A stretch of DNA of 21,372 nucleotides from Clostridium sp. (GCA_023666975.1 JAMPAW010000051.1:1-21372), one strand, 5' to 3'. Shown: positions 1-8,606, counted from the first letter of the stretch. Notes: generated by a model from the letters alone, not told the origin. Made by a program: numbers and translations.

Positions 1-2
1 GA

Positions 3-83
3 TATAATACCTTGATAAAAACAGATTTGGATAGTATACTACAAAACATAGAGGAGTATGTTCATTTATTCTGGGAAGTTTAA
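3..83 (+). CDS. 3' end of an upstream protein-coding gene (partial)
   Basis: Frame 3 is open from the window edge to a TAA at 81-83 and encodes a 26-residue tail ending LFWEV. A good intrinsic terminator follows directly at 93-124, which supports this being the true end of a gene entering from the left. The fragment is too short to assign a family. It is not part of the two-component operon, because a terminator and a new promoter lie between. Confidence 0.5.
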   Translation, partial: YNTLIKTDLDSILQNIEEYVHLFWEV

Positions 84-92
84 AGTATGGTG

Positions 93-124
93 ACTTCGTT
101 CTGTTTGGACGGAGTTTCTTTTTG
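93..124 (+). terminator. Intrinsic terminator of the upstream gene
   Basis: A 9-bp stem (ACTTCGTTC with GGACGGAGT, two G-U pairs) closes a 5-nt TGTTT loop and runs into a T-rich tract at 115-123. It lies ten bases after the stop of the upstream gene and before the promoter at 154, so it separates the two transcription units. Confidence 0.75.
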
Positions 125-153
125 TAAACAAATCGTAAAATCTCCCCAGCCAA

Positions 154-183
154 TTGACACGGAAAGTTTATCGGGGTTAGAAT
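154..183 (+). promoter_or_regulatory. Sigma-A promoter of the two-component/ABC operon
   Basis: A perfect -35 TTGACA (154-159) is followed after 18 bp by TAGAAT (178-183). The predicted transcript starts about 20 nt before the start codon at 212. No clear direct repeats typical of an OmpR-type operator were seen nearby. Confidence 0.7.
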
Positions 184-211
184 AAGTGCAAAGGAACGGA
201 GGATTTGCGCG

Positions 212-874
212 ATGGGCGGATACAAAGTGCTGGTTGTTGAGGACGAGATAGCGATTGCAAAAATGATATCGATGAATCTGCGTGTGGCTAATTACGACAC
301 GACAATCTATTATGACGGAAGAGAAGCTTTTGAAAGCCTTGCCATGCAGCATGACTATGATATTGCCCTTTTGGATATCATGCTTCCCGGAATGGACGGT
401 TTTTCCCTTTTAGAAGAGATTAAGAAATATAATATACCGGTTATCTTTTTGACGGCAAAAGATGATATAGGCTCCAAAGTACAGGGACTGCAAAGTGGTG
501 CGGAAGACTACATGGTCAAGCCGTTTGAAATTCTGGAGCTTATGGTGAGGATTGAGAAGATTCTGGAGCGCACCCAAAGGCTTAACAAAGTAATCTATGT
601 TCTGGATTTGGAAATCAATATGGAGGAGCATACGGTCCGCCGGAACGGGGAAGAGATTTTATTAAAGCCGATGGAGTTTGATTTGCTGTCCGTGCTGGCC
701 AAAAATAAAAACATCGCCATTTCCAGGGAGAAATTGCTGCAAATGGTATGGGGTGCCGATTTTGTCGGGGAGACAAGGACAGTAGATGTGCATATCGGAC
801 AGCTGCGGAAAAAGCTGGGGTTAGGGGAGCACATCAAAACCGTATCGAAGCTGGGATACAGACTGGAGGACTGA
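212..874 (+). CDS. OmpR/PhoB-family response regulator
   Basis: A 220-residue cytoplasmic transcription factor of normal length. Residues 4-118 form the receiver domain: acidic pocket E10-D11-E12, phosphoacceptor D55 in LLDIMLPGMDG, switch T81 and K103 in the KPF motif. Residues 125-220 are the winged-helix DNA-binding domain, with the family pattern KPMEFDLLSVLA near the start and RTVDVHIGQLRKKL in the recognition helix. An ATG with GGAGG about 12 nt upstream sets the start. It is followed three bases later by its cognate kinase gene and probably controls the ABC/lipoprotein genes in the same operon, as is usual for such clusters. The target is an inference. Confidence 0.96.
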   Translation: MGGYKVLVVEDEIAIAKMISMNLRVANYDTTIYYDGREAFESLAMQHDYDIALLDIMLPGMDGFSLLEEIKKYNIPVIFLTAKDDIGSKVQGLQSGAEDYMVKPFEILELMVRIEKILERTQRLNKVIYVLDLEINMEEHTVRRNGEEILLKPMEFDLLSVLAKNKNIAISREKLLQMVWGADFVGETRTVDVHIGQLRKKLGLGEHIKTVSKLGYRLED

Positions 875-877
875 TCG

Positions 878-2269
878 ATGAAATTGAGAAGCAGAATCAT
901 TCTGATTAGCTGCGTAATGCTTTTTGGTGTTTCTTTGATAAGTAATTTTGTCATTTTACTGCTGCTTGGCAAAAGTTTCCAGCAGGAGGCGGAAAGCCAG
1001 GCTTTGGGTGATGCGATAAAGCGTTTTTCGGATATAGATGGGAAGGTGACGGAGTGGAAGGGCACGATTGATGAAGATGTATTAAAGTATATCCTGAAGA
1101 AAAGGAATGATGACTATCTGATCTGTACAAAAACGGTGGACGGGCAGGGCGGGGAAAAGCAGACTGATGTTTTTAACAATACGATATTTGATGCCGAATT
1201 TTTGACGGGCATGGAATGGTCAGATGTCAACAAGGATTTATCGAATATGCGGATAGCGAGGTTACGGTGGGAGAACCGCTTTTTTTTGTTTTATGATTAC
1301 AATATGGGTAGCCCGTACCGGCTTTATCAATTAGTGGATATCACCTATGTGTGGACAAAGACAGGAGTGCTGGCACTTAGCCTGGCGCTGCTTACGGTGT
1401 GCAGCACGGTGTTGGAGTCTGTTCTCCTCTCTGTTTTGCTGAAAAAGGCACTGGCGCCATTGCAGAGGCTTGAGGAAAGTGCACAGCAGATTGCCTATGG
1501 GAGATATGACCAGCGGGTAGAAATCGACCGGGACGATGAGGTCGGAAGTTTAAGCCGTAATTTCAATAAAATGGCGGAGGCCGTGGAGCAGAGAACTAAA
1601 CATTTGGAGGAGTCCGAAAGACGGAAAACACTTTTTATGGGTAACCTGACACACGAGCTGAAAACACCGCTTACCGCAATTTCCGGTTATGCCGAATCGC
1701 TGCTGTTTGTCAAGCTGTCCGAGGAGGACAGGGAGGAGGCGCTGGGGTTCATTTACAGTGAAAGCCACCGCCTGGAACGGCTGGCGAAAAAGATGATGAA
1801 TCTTCTCTTATTGGAGGAAACGGAGCAAATCGAGCTTCGGACAGTGACGGCAGGCGAGCTGTTTGCTGCCGCAAAGTCCGGCTGTTCCAAGATTTTGACC
1901 GACCGGCATATGGTTTTGGAGTGCCGGGAAAACGGGGAAGAATTTGATGTGGATTGCGATTTGATGACGGAGGTACTGATTAATCTGGTGGATAATGCCG
2001 TGAAAGCGAGTGAAGAGGGTGCTACGATACAGCTTTTGGCCGAACCGGGAAAACTGATGGTACGGGATTTTGGCAAAGGGATTCCCACAGAAGAGCGGGA
2101 TAAGATTTTGGAGCCGTTTTATATGATTGATAAGTCCAGAAGCCGCAAAAGTGGAGGGGCAGGGCTGGGGCTTGCGATAACGGCGAAGATTTTACAGTGC
2201 CACGGCTGCACATTGACGATTGAGAGTGAGGTGTCGAAGGGAACCTGCATGATTTTACAATTTGTTTAA
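878..2269 (+). CDS. Membrane sensor histidine kinase (HAMP-HisKA-HATPase_c)
   Basis: A 463-residue kinase partnered with the response regulator just upstream. Transmembrane helices at about 8-30 and 163-187 enclose an extracellular sensor of roughly 130 residues with no recognised fold. HAMP follows at about 188-240. HisKA carries the phosphorylated H259 in LTHELKTPL. The ATPase domain has the N box around N369/N373 (LINLVDNAVKAS), the G1 box D397-F-G-K-G and the G2 box G427-A-G-L-G-L. All catalytic residues appear intact. The large extracellular loop argues against an intramembrane-sensing BceS type. The signal is unknown; given the neighbours, a cell-envelope or peptide signal is plausible. 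Confidence 0.96.
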   Translation: MKLRSRIILISCVMLFGVSLISNFVILLLLGKSFQQEAESQALGDAIKRFSDIDGKVTEWKGTIDEDVLKYILKKRNDDYLICTKTVDGQGGEKQTDVFNNTIFDAEFLTGMEWSDVNKDLSNMRIARLRWENRFFLFYDYNMGSPYRLYQLVDITYVWTKTGVLALSLALLTVCSTVLESVLLSVLLKKALAPLQRLEESAQQIAYGRYDQRVEIDRDDEVGSLSRNFNKMAEAVEQRTKHLEESERRKTLFMGNLTHELKTPLTAISGYAESLLFVKLSEEDREEALGFIYSESHRLERLAKKMMNLLLLEETEQIELRTVTAGELFAAAKSGCSKILTDRHMVLECRENGEEFDVDCDLMTEVLINLVDNAVKASEEGATIQLLAEPGKLMVRDFGKGIPTEERDKILEPFYMIDKSRSRKSGGAGLGLAITAKILQCHGCTLTIESEVSKGTCMILQFV

Positions 2270-2290
2270 ATTTTGATGAATACATGATAG

Positions 2291-2327
2291 AAGGGTTTGT
2301 GCTAGTATGTTACCAGCATGAACCCTT
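2291..2327 (+). other. Long stem-loop between the kinase and lipoprotein genes
   Basis: AAGGGTT (2291-2297) pairs perfectly with AACCCTT (2321-2327). A T-G pair and GTGCT/AGCAT extend the stem to 13 bp, with an 11-nt loop. What follows (GGTTATTTGTTAG) is T-rich but not a clean T-run. It may be a partial terminator or mRNA processing/stability hairpin that lowers the downstream genes relative to the regulators. It sits in the only sizeable gap of the operon. Confidence 0.6.
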
Positions 2328-2355
2328 GGTTATTTGTTAGAAAGGATGAAGAGTG

Positions 2356-3918
2356 ATGAGGAAAAGAAGAATAGCAGCTTTGTTGCTGGCAGCCGTAATG
2401 GGGCTTACGGCATGTGCAAAGAACCCCGAATCGTCCGTAGTCAAAAATAAAAATATGGACAACATGATTGCAAAGGCGCAGGAGAGCGGGGAAGATGTAT
2501 CCGATTATGCCGATGTGGCAAAAGAGGTAGCCGATCATGCGCAGTCCTATGTGAATACCGTGGAGGACGCTTCGCTGGGTGTTTCGGTAAATATTGATGC
2601 TGATGTGGTCATACCGGAGACAACGGCGCTTTCGGTGTACCGTGTGACACAAAAAAAGATTGACCAGGCTTTTCTGGACAGGGTAAAAGAGGTGCTTGCG
2701 CCGGATACGGCATGGTATGAAGGGCAGGTTCTGGAGACCGAGACAAAAGCCAGTCTGGCAGAGTGCATACAGGGCTACAAGGATATGATTGCAGAAGTAA
2801 GGGATTCCGGAAATTCAGAAGAATATAAAGAAAGTTATATTGCGGAATATGAAGAGGGGCTGGCACGGGTGGAAGCTGAATATGAAAATGCTCCGGCGGA
2901 TATTAATCTTTTGGATTACCCGTCAGATGGGCAAATCTGCAGCGTGCAGGACAAATACAATCAGGACCCGGATAATGAATACTGGTCATGGCTGTATCAG
3001 TTAACCCCGGAGGCAGAAGCCTTTTTTGGAATAAATGATGCGGCAGACGGAGATTATGTATCGCTGTTTATGCAAAATAATGCGGATTATGGAAACTGCC
3101 TGCGTTATAAGCGCAACAAAAAGGGATATGAATTTACTTCGGCGGTCGTGGTCGATGACGGAATTGTGGAGGACAGTGCAGAGAATACGGACGGCAGCCC
3201 GATAACAGCGGATATGTTTCCCAGCAGGGATTTTGAGGGTATGGTTTTTGAAAAAATTAGCGGTGAAGAGGCCACGATTTCCGAGGAGGAGGCAAGGCAG
3301 CAGGCGGATTCGCTGTTAGGACAGCTTGGGCTGTCAGATTATCAGATGTTGAAAGGGGGCCGCTATTATGAGCTTCCAAGAATGGACTGGCTGGAGAAAG
3401 AGGATAACGTGTATTTTTACCGGGACGTCTATGAGTTTCAGTATATGCGGAATATAGACGGTGTTTTTGTCGATAATTCGGCGGGTACGAAGCTGGTGGA
3501 CGAGTGGCGCGGCGATTCCTATGTCAAACAGATGTGGGACGGAGAAGCCGTCATCGTCTTTGTCAATGATACCGGTATTGTCGGTTTCAAATACTGTTCA
3601 CCGCTTTCGGTCGATGAGACGGTGGTGGAAAAGAGCAGTCTTAAGTCCTTTGAAGAGATTAAAGCTGTATTTGAAAAAATGATATTGATTCAGAATGCGT
3701 CGACAGAGGACGGGGAGAAAGTATCCATTGATATCGATACCGTGGAGCTGGTTTATGCAAGGCTTAGCGAAAAAGACCGCTTCGATTCCGGTATTCTGGT
3801 TCCGATCTGGAACTTTAAGGGAACTAAGGTCGACGAATACGGTTATGAGACCACGGGGAGCATAATGTCCATTAATGCGATAGACGGTTCGGTCATTGAC
3901 TGGAGCATAGGTTATTAG
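2356..3918 (+). CDS. Large secreted lipoprotein, possibly DUF6034-like
   Basis: A 520-residue lipoprotein. A lysine/arginine-rich start, a hydrophobic stretch (residues 6-18) and the lipobox LTAC with C20 mark a type II signal peptide, so it should be membrane-anchored outside the cell. The rest is acidic and tyrosine-rich without membrane spans; an early segment (about 40-75) is helical. It resembles, from memory, the DUF6034 lipoproteins common in Lachnospiraceae; the function is unknown. ATG 2356 is preferred over the adjacent GTG 2353 because of its spacing to AAAGGA. It lies between the sensor kinase and the permeases, with only three bases to the next gene, so it could be a ligand-capturing or sensing partner of the transporter (inference). 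Confidence 0.85.
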   Translation: MRKRRIAALLLAAVMGLTACAKNPESSVVKNKNMDNMIAKAQESGEDVSDYADVAKEVADHAQSYVNTVEDASLGVSVNIDADVVIPETTALSVYRVTQKKIDQAFLDRVKEVLAPDTAWYEGQVLETETKASLAECIQGYKDMIAEVRDSGNSEEYKESYIAEYEEGLARVEAEYENAPADINLLDYPSDGQICSVQDKYNQDPDNEYWSWLYQLTPEAEAFFGINDAADGDYVSLFMQNNADYGNCLRYKRNKKGYEFTSAVVVDDGIVEDSAENTDGSPITADMFPSRDFEGMVFEKISGEEATISEEEARQQADSLLGQLGLSDYQMLKGGRYYELPRMDWLEKEDNVYFYRDVYEFQYMRNIDGVFVDNSAGTKLVDEWRGDSYVKQMWDGEAVIVFVNDTGIVGFKYCSPLSVDETVVEKSSLKSFEEIKAVFEKMILIQNASTEDGEKVSIDIDTVELVYARLSEKDRFDSGILVPIWNFKGTKVDEYGYETTGSIMSINAIDGSVIDWSIGY

Positions 3919-3921
3919 CGT

Positions 3922-4548
3922 ATGAACAGTTTTGAGACGGATATCAAGAGGGCTGTATGCAGCGTGAATTTTCTGGCTGGTCTTGTGGTGGAGATTTTCA
4001 TCTTAAGCCAATATGGTATCGAGGCGGATTTGTTTGCGGTCAGCGTGCCGGTTGCCGTTACCCTCCCTTATGCAGCCGCGTGGATAAATGATTACCAAAG
4101 CGGCTTTCTGAAAGCATATCTGCCAAGATGCGGAGTACCCGCCTACGTCGCAGGCAAATTTTTTGCCTGCACATTGAGCGGCGGCGGAGTGCTTGGCATC
4201 GCATGCTTTGCCTATCTTCACACGGAAGCGGGAAAAAATGCAGAGGTGAATATCATGCTTGTTTTTTTATCCGGCATGTTATGGGCGGCTGTCGCAGCAA
4301 CGCTGGCAGCGATATCGGACAGCAGATATATTGCGTATGGCGGTTCGTTTGTTCTGTTTTATGTGCTCGTGATTTTGCATGAGCGGTATTTTGAAGGGCT
4401 TTACTGCCTGTATCCTGTGGAATGGTATAACCCGAAGCATACATGGATTTTCGGTGATGCGGGAATTGTCCTGCTTGTCACGGCAGTGCTCGTCATTCTG
4501 TTTTTTGTCTATTATGAAACATTGAGGAGGAAGATCGAACATGTATAA
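3922..4548 (+). CDS. Six-helix membrane protein, probable ABC-2 exporter permease subunit
   Basis: A 208-residue protein made of about six hydrophobic helices (near 15-30, 36-55, 78-98, 110-130, 136-152 and 178-198). The cytoplasmic-looking segment INDYQSGFLKAYLPRCG after the second helix resembles the coupling region of ABC-2 permeases. The start is three bases after the lipoprotein stop and has little ribosome binding site of its own, which suggests translational coupling. It overlaps the next permease gene by eight bases. Together with that gene and the ATPase it probably forms a BcrAB/DrrAB-like exporter. No close family was recognised and the substrate is unknown. Confidence 0.75.
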   Translation: MNSFETDIKRAVCSVNFLAGLVVEIFILSQYGIEADLFAVSVPVAVTLPYAAAWINDYQSGFLKAYLPRCGVPAYVAGKFFACTLSGGGVLGIACFAYLHTEAGKNAEVNIMLVFLSGMLWAAVAATLAAISDSRYIAYGGSFVLFYVLVILHERYFEGLYCLYPVEWYNPKHTWIFGDAGIVLLVTAVLVILFFVYYETLRRKIEHV

Positions 4549-5434
4549 AATCAAGCAGGTAATCTATGCGGCACTTGCGAATTTCCGGCGATGGAAAAGG
4601 AGTCCGCAGGTGGTTTTATGTTTTATGCTCGCCTTTATCTTTTGTTTTCTGTTGTCGGATAAGGTGATGCAGTTTGCAAAGCTGCATGATACATACCTGC
4701 AAATGCTGGAAACGTTTATCTGGACGTTTGGAGATGCGCAGTCCGTACTGATTATTTCACTGCTGCTGCTCTTACTGTTTTCGGATATGCCGAATCTGTC
4801 CAATGAAGTGCCGCTGTTCATGGTTCGCATGGACAGGACAATCTGGCTTTTGGGGCAGCTTGTGTATCTGGTGTCGGCTTCGTTTGTGTTTATCTGTTTT
4901 ATCCTCGTTTCCACTGTTCTGCTCTCGTTAGAGCGCATATATCCGGCGGATATGTGGAGTGAAACGGCGGCAATCCTGGCGTATTCCAATATCGGGGAGG
5001 CGCTGGCGGTACCCGCATTTATCAAGGTGCTTGAGCTGACTTTTCCCTATGCCTGCAGTGCACATATTTTTTTATTGATGACAGGCTATGCGGTGTCTAT
5101 GGCAAGTGTGATTTTGTTTTTTAATCTCTGTAAGGCAAACGGGGGCATGATAGGCGGAATTGTGTTCAGCGGCTTTGGCCTGCTGATGAATCCGGACCTG
5201 ATTGCTAGGTGGTTTCATATATCTACAGACCGCATGCAGTATGCCAACATTTTGTTTGGCTGGCTGTCGCCGTTAAATCATGCAACTTACTATATGCACA
5301 ATTTCGGCTATGACAATCTTCCGAGATTGTGGACGTCCTATGTCTTTTTTGCCGTGTTTAGTCTGGTGTTTTTTGTCTTGTCGCTGTTGAAAATCAAAAA
5401 CTATGCGTTTTGTTTTACGGGTACACAGAGGTGA
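4541..5434 (+). CDS. Six-helix membrane protein, second ABC-2-type permease subunit
   Basis: A 297-residue polytopic protein. A basic N-terminus is followed by about six helices (near 24-40, 68-82, 103-130, 168-195, 203-220 and 268-288). AGGAGG upstream of ATG 4541 gives a strong ribosome binding site inside the end of the previous permease gene (8-base overlap). The size and layout fit the second half of a heteromeric ABC-2 exporter. The stop overlaps the region just before the ATPase start. The specific substrate cannot be read from sequence. Confidence 0.75.
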   Translation: MYKIKQVIYAALANFRRWKRSPQVVLCFMLAFIFCFLLSDKVMQFAKLHDTYLQMLETFIWTFGDAQSVLIISLLLLLLFSDMPNLSNEVPLFMVRMDRTIWLLGQLVYLVSASFVFICFILVSTVLLSLERIYPADMWSETAAILAYSNIGEALAVPAFIKVLELTFPYACSAHIFLLMTGYAVSMASVILFFNLCKANGGMIGGIVFSGFGLLMNPDLIARWFHISTDRMQYANILFGWLSPLNHATYYMHNFGYDNLPRLWTSYVFFAVFSLVFFVLSLLKIKNYAFCFTGTQR

Positions 5435-5439
5435 TGAAT

Positions 5440-6105
5440 ATGGAAAAAGGAAGCGGTATCTTCGTAGAAGATGTCTATAAGAGTTTTGGAAAAGAGCAGG
5501 TGTTAAACGGTATCTGCCTTTCGATACCGGCTGGGACGATCCATGGGGTGGTTGGAAATAACGGCAGCGGGAAAACGGTACTGATGAAGTGCATCTGCGG
5601 TTTTATGCACTGCGACAAAGGAGAAATTACGGTAAACGGCAGGCGGGTAGGGAGGGATTGTGATTTTCCCGACAAGCTGGGCGTGATTATCGAAACGCCG
5701 GGATTTATTCCCAATCTCACAGGCTATAAAAATTTAAAAATACTTGCCGCCTTGAAGGGCAGAATCGGGAAAACGGAAATTCGGGAGACGTTGAAAAGAG
5801 TGGGTCTGAATCCTGATATGCGAAAACCGGTATCCAAGTATTCTCTGGGAATGCGGCAGAGACTGGGAATTGCACAGGCGATCATGGAGGACCCTGATGT
5901 GCTGGTATTAGATGAGCCGTTTAACGGTCTTGACAAAACGGGTGTGGTGGAGATGCGGAAGCTGCTGAAGGAGCTGAAGCAGAGCGGGAAGGCAATACTG
6001 CTTGCCAGTCACAATGTACAGGATATAGAAGAGCTGTGTGACGAAGTGTATGACCTGATGGAAAAAACGATAGCAAAGGAAATGATAGCGTATGAAAAGG
6101 AGTAA
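5440..6105 (+). CDS. ABC transporter ATPase (BcrA/DrrA-like, ABC-2 exporter type)
   Basis: A 221-residue nucleotide-binding subunit that powers the two preceding permeases. It shows Walker A GNNGSGKT (39-46), the ABC signature YSLGMRQR (134-141), Walker B VLVLDEP (154-160) and the H-loop ASHN with H191. The Q-loop region reads IIETPGF, as often seen in bacitracin/lantibiotic-type ATPases. ATG 5440 is preferred: GAGG at 5428-5431 lies 8 nt before it, whereas ATG 5434 would touch the ribosome binding site. The gene is short at the C-terminus and overlaps the next gene by 14 bases. Confidence 0.93.
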   Translation: MEKGSGIFVEDVYKSFGKEQVLNGICLSIPAGTIHGVVGNNGSGKTVLMKCICGFMHCDKGEITVNGRRVGRDCDFPDKLGVIIETPGFIPNLTGYKNLKILAALKGRIGKTEIRETLKRVGLNPDMRKPVSKYSLGMRQRLGIAQAIMEDPDVLVLDEPFNGLDKTGVVEMRKLLKELKQSGKAILLASHNVQDIEELCDEVYDLMEKTIAKEMIAYEKE

Positions 6106-7636
6106 ATGGCGGATTTGCCTGATGATGGGAATATTGGTAATATCTTTAACGGGGAGAATTGTCTGTGCAGCACAGGAAAGCACGGCAGCCACGATTTGGG
6201 AAAGTGGCAGCCAGCCGGAGGCAGTGCAGTCAGCCACGGAAGGGGAAAGCCGGCCGGAGACAGCGGATTTGGGTAGTGAAGCCTCACAGGAGCCGGCTGA
6301 CGCAGCTTCGGGGACTTTAAAAATTGATAATCAAAATATTTATGCGGGCATGAAAAAGTCTTATGCAAAGGGTTATGTGCCAAGCGTTAAGAGCGGAAAA
6401 GTGACGGTTGTACTGCCGCTGCTTAGTGACCGGCCGTTGAAGGGAAATAAAATCAGCACAGGCGTCCGTTTAGGAGAAGGCGATGCGATTCCGTTTGTGC
6501 AAAAGAACTATCAGAAGGATATTGACTTAAAGGCGAATAAGGTCAACGGCGGGGAACAGGAGGTTTCCTGCTATCTGGTCACGTATGCGCTGGCACTTCG
6601 CAGTGACCGCATAAACGGCAGTTATCCCGTGGTGTTTAGTGTAACGGCGGCAGACGAGAAAGGAAATGAAATCAATCAGGATTTTACCGTTTATGTGACC
6701 ATTACGGACGGAAAAGCTCCTCTGGGTGATCAGACCGCAGAGGCCGGAACTGGTGATACAGAGGAAGAACCGCAGTTTGTGCCGAAGCTTCTGGTGCAGT
6801 CCTATGCTTTTTCCAGGCAGGATATACAGACTGAGGATAGTGTGACAGCAGATATCGTCATTAAAAATACCAGTAAAACCGAGGACGTGAAGAATCTTTC
6901 GGTGACGGTCACACCGGGAGAGGGTATCGCTCTGGAAAGTGCAACGGACAGTGTGTATATTGAGTCCGTGGAAAAGCAGGGAACGGTTCAGGTGTCTTTT
7001 GCCTTTCGTGTTCTGGCATCGGCACCGCAGGGACAGCACACAGTCGCAGTTGCAATGGATTATGCCGACAGTAAGGGCAATCCGTATACTTCGCAGGGGA
7101 CGGTAAAGCTCTCGGTTTCCCAGCATGTAAAAATGCAGTTTGACCCTATTGACATTCCGGAGAGCATTGAGGTTGGCGAGACGGTTGTGGCACAAACGCA
7201 GGCGATGAATCTGGGAAGGGGTAAGATTTATAATGTCCGTGCCGAGATACAGGCTGAAGGGCTGACACCGAAGGGGACCATGTATATCGGGGATATAGAG
7301 GCGGGGCTGGCTGCGGAGGGAGCTGTGGAGATTCGTGCAGTCGGTTTGTCTGGCAATTCCTTATACGGGACAGCGAAGGGAGTGATCACCTTTTACTATG
7401 AGGACGAGGCAGGCAGCGAATTAGAGCAGGAGATGGAATTTTCCACCTCGATTGTATCGCCGCTTGCAGCAAAGCGGGAGGAAGTGCCTGAGGATAATGC
7501 GGGACAGTGGTGGGTGATCATGGCGGTGCTTATGGGTATCTTACTGGCAATCGGAGCATTTGTCGGTATCCGGTATTGGCGGCATAAAGCGGACAAAGCA
7601 GATTGGTTAGACGGGAAGGTAAGAGATGAAGCTTAG
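6092..7636 (+). CDS. Secreted CARDB/S-layer-like protein with C-terminal membrane anchor
   Basis: A 514-residue protein exported by a signal peptide (hydrophobic 9-20, likely cut near A26/A27). A low-complexity, Ser/Ala/Glu-rich linker spans 28-75. At least two Ig-like beta-sandwich repeats resemble CARDB/NEW3 domains of the COG1361 type (about 232-345 and 348-455; for example the DIVIKNTSKTEDVKNLSVTV pattern). A helix at 473-495 followed by a basic tail anchors it. Known examples often pair with MacB/FtsX-type permeases, and the next gene is one. It overlaps both neighbours (14 and 11 bases), so it belongs to the same operon. A structural adaptor role on the outer face of the membrane is an inference. 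Confidence 0.8.
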   Translation: MKRSKWRICLMMGILVISLTGRIVCAAQESTAATIWESGSQPEAVQSATEGESRPETADLGSEASQEPADAASGTLKIDNQNIYAGMKKSYAKGYVPSVKSGKVTVVLPLLSDRPLKGNKISTGVRLGEGDAIPFVQKNYQKDIDLKANKVNGGEQEVSCYLVTYALALRSDRINGSYPVVFSVTAADEKGNEINQDFTVYVTITDGKAPLGDQTAEAGTGDTEEEPQFVPKLLVQSYAFSRQDIQTEDSVTADIVIKNTSKTEDVKNLSVTVTPGEGIALESATDSVYIESVEKQGTVQVSFAFRVLASAPQGQHTVAVAMDYADSKGNPYTSQGTVKLSVSQHVKMQFDPIDIPESIEVGETVVAQTQAMNLGRGKIYNVRAEIQAEGLTPKGTMYIGDIEAGLAAEGAVEIRAVGLSGNSLYGTAKGVITFYYEDEAGSELEQEMEFSTSIVSPLAAKREEVPEDNAGQWWVIMAVLMGILLAIGAFVGIRYWRHKADKADWLDGKVRDEA

Positions 7637-8438
7637 GGAACTGCAAAAACTTAGAAAACAGAATGACCGTGTAAAGATTGCGCTGCTTTTTATTCTGTCG
7701 GGGATGTTGTCTCTCGGTCTTTCGGTTCATTATGGCATTTCCTGTGTACAGATTGTCAATGACAGGACAGAGTATGTGTTGTCTGGTGCAGCGGAAATAA
7801 CGAGAGCGGATATCGATTTATTAAACAGCCTTTCCGATATCCGGTGTGTCAGCCGCGAGCTTACGGAAAGCGTTACCATAAAATATCAGGGGCAGGAAAC
7901 GGTCATTTCCGGTGTGCTGGTTTCGGAGGAATACATCGAGGAATTGTACGGCGTGGAGAAGCGAGGCGGTGGACAGGTATTTTACATGAATCCTGCGGCG
8001 TTTCTGCGCATGGAAGAAGAAATGGGGTTATCCGCTTTTCCGGCAGCCGGGCAGGAGACATGGGAGCTTGCGGTTACTTATCTGCCAGACGGGCAGGAGG
8101 GGGGACGGTACCGGACGGCCACACTTGTCGTTTTGCCAGACAGCCTGCACGGTGATGAGCCGTTTATCTGCAGCTGCGATTTGGGGGCAAAGCTTTCTTA
8201 CGGCACGGCATCGGTCAGGGTGATCCGGGCAAAGCAGCAGATTGAGGATATGACCGGTGCGCAGTTTGAAAAAATGGGCTTTCAGGTGGAGAAGAAGGAA
8301 AAGCTGGTGGAAACGAATTACAAGGTGCAATTGCTGCTTGTTAAGCTGCAATACAGCATGCTTCTTGCCGTCGTCTGCCTATGGGCAGGTTTTTTACTGT
8401 TTACTAGTACAGCGAAAATTAAGTTTTGGATAGTTTGA
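7626..8438 (+). pseudogene. MacB/FtsX-like permease, C-terminally truncated
   Basis: A 270-codon reading frame with an N-terminal helix (17-38), an extracellular domain like MacB_PCD (about 40-235) and one more helix (240-259). MacB/FtsX permeases normally continue with two further helices; here none follow. Residues from about 260 (ending FWIV) are encoded by the left arm of the palindromic element at 8404-8568, so the native end is missing. No permease-like coding resumes beyond the element, so sequence was probably deleted as well as interrupted. A functional two-helix protein is possible but less likely. It overlaps the CARDB-like gene by 11 bases. Confidence 0.7.
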
Positions 8439-8568
8439 TGCAGCATGATTGTTTCATATGCAAGGCGGAGGAATGAGGCGTAGCGGCGGCTACGTCGATT
8501 GACGACAACGCAGCAGATGAACAATCAGGCAAGTCAAACTGCCAATTACTTAATATTCGCTGTACTAG
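8404..8568. repeat. 165-bp imperfect palindromic element (MITE-like)
   Basis: Both ends read inward CTAGTACAGCGAAWATTAAGT. The similarity continues for about 58 bp on each side (shared AGTTTGA, TGATTGTT and CATNTGC blocks, about three quarters identical). The centre is GC-rich, with a GTAGC-GGCG-GCTAC hairpin (8480-8493) and GTCG/CGAC (8494-8504). No transposase is encoded. The shape fits a non-autonomous mobile repeat or a dispersed structured repeat. No clear target-site duplication is visible. The overlapping short reading frame at 8499-8711 starts inside this element and is judged spurious. Confidence 0.75.
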
Positions 8569-8606
8569 GATATAATTGCGGGGCTGTTTTAGGCAAAAAA
8601 AGCACA

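Noticed and set aside
80..352. 90-residue minus-strand ORF
   Set aside because: It covers the promoter and 5' part of the response regulator gene and has no ribosome binding site or domain.
6527..7195. 222-residue minus-strand ORF
   Set aside because: It is antisense to the CARDB-like gene; its His/Cys/Arg-rich composition is typical of a shadow frame.
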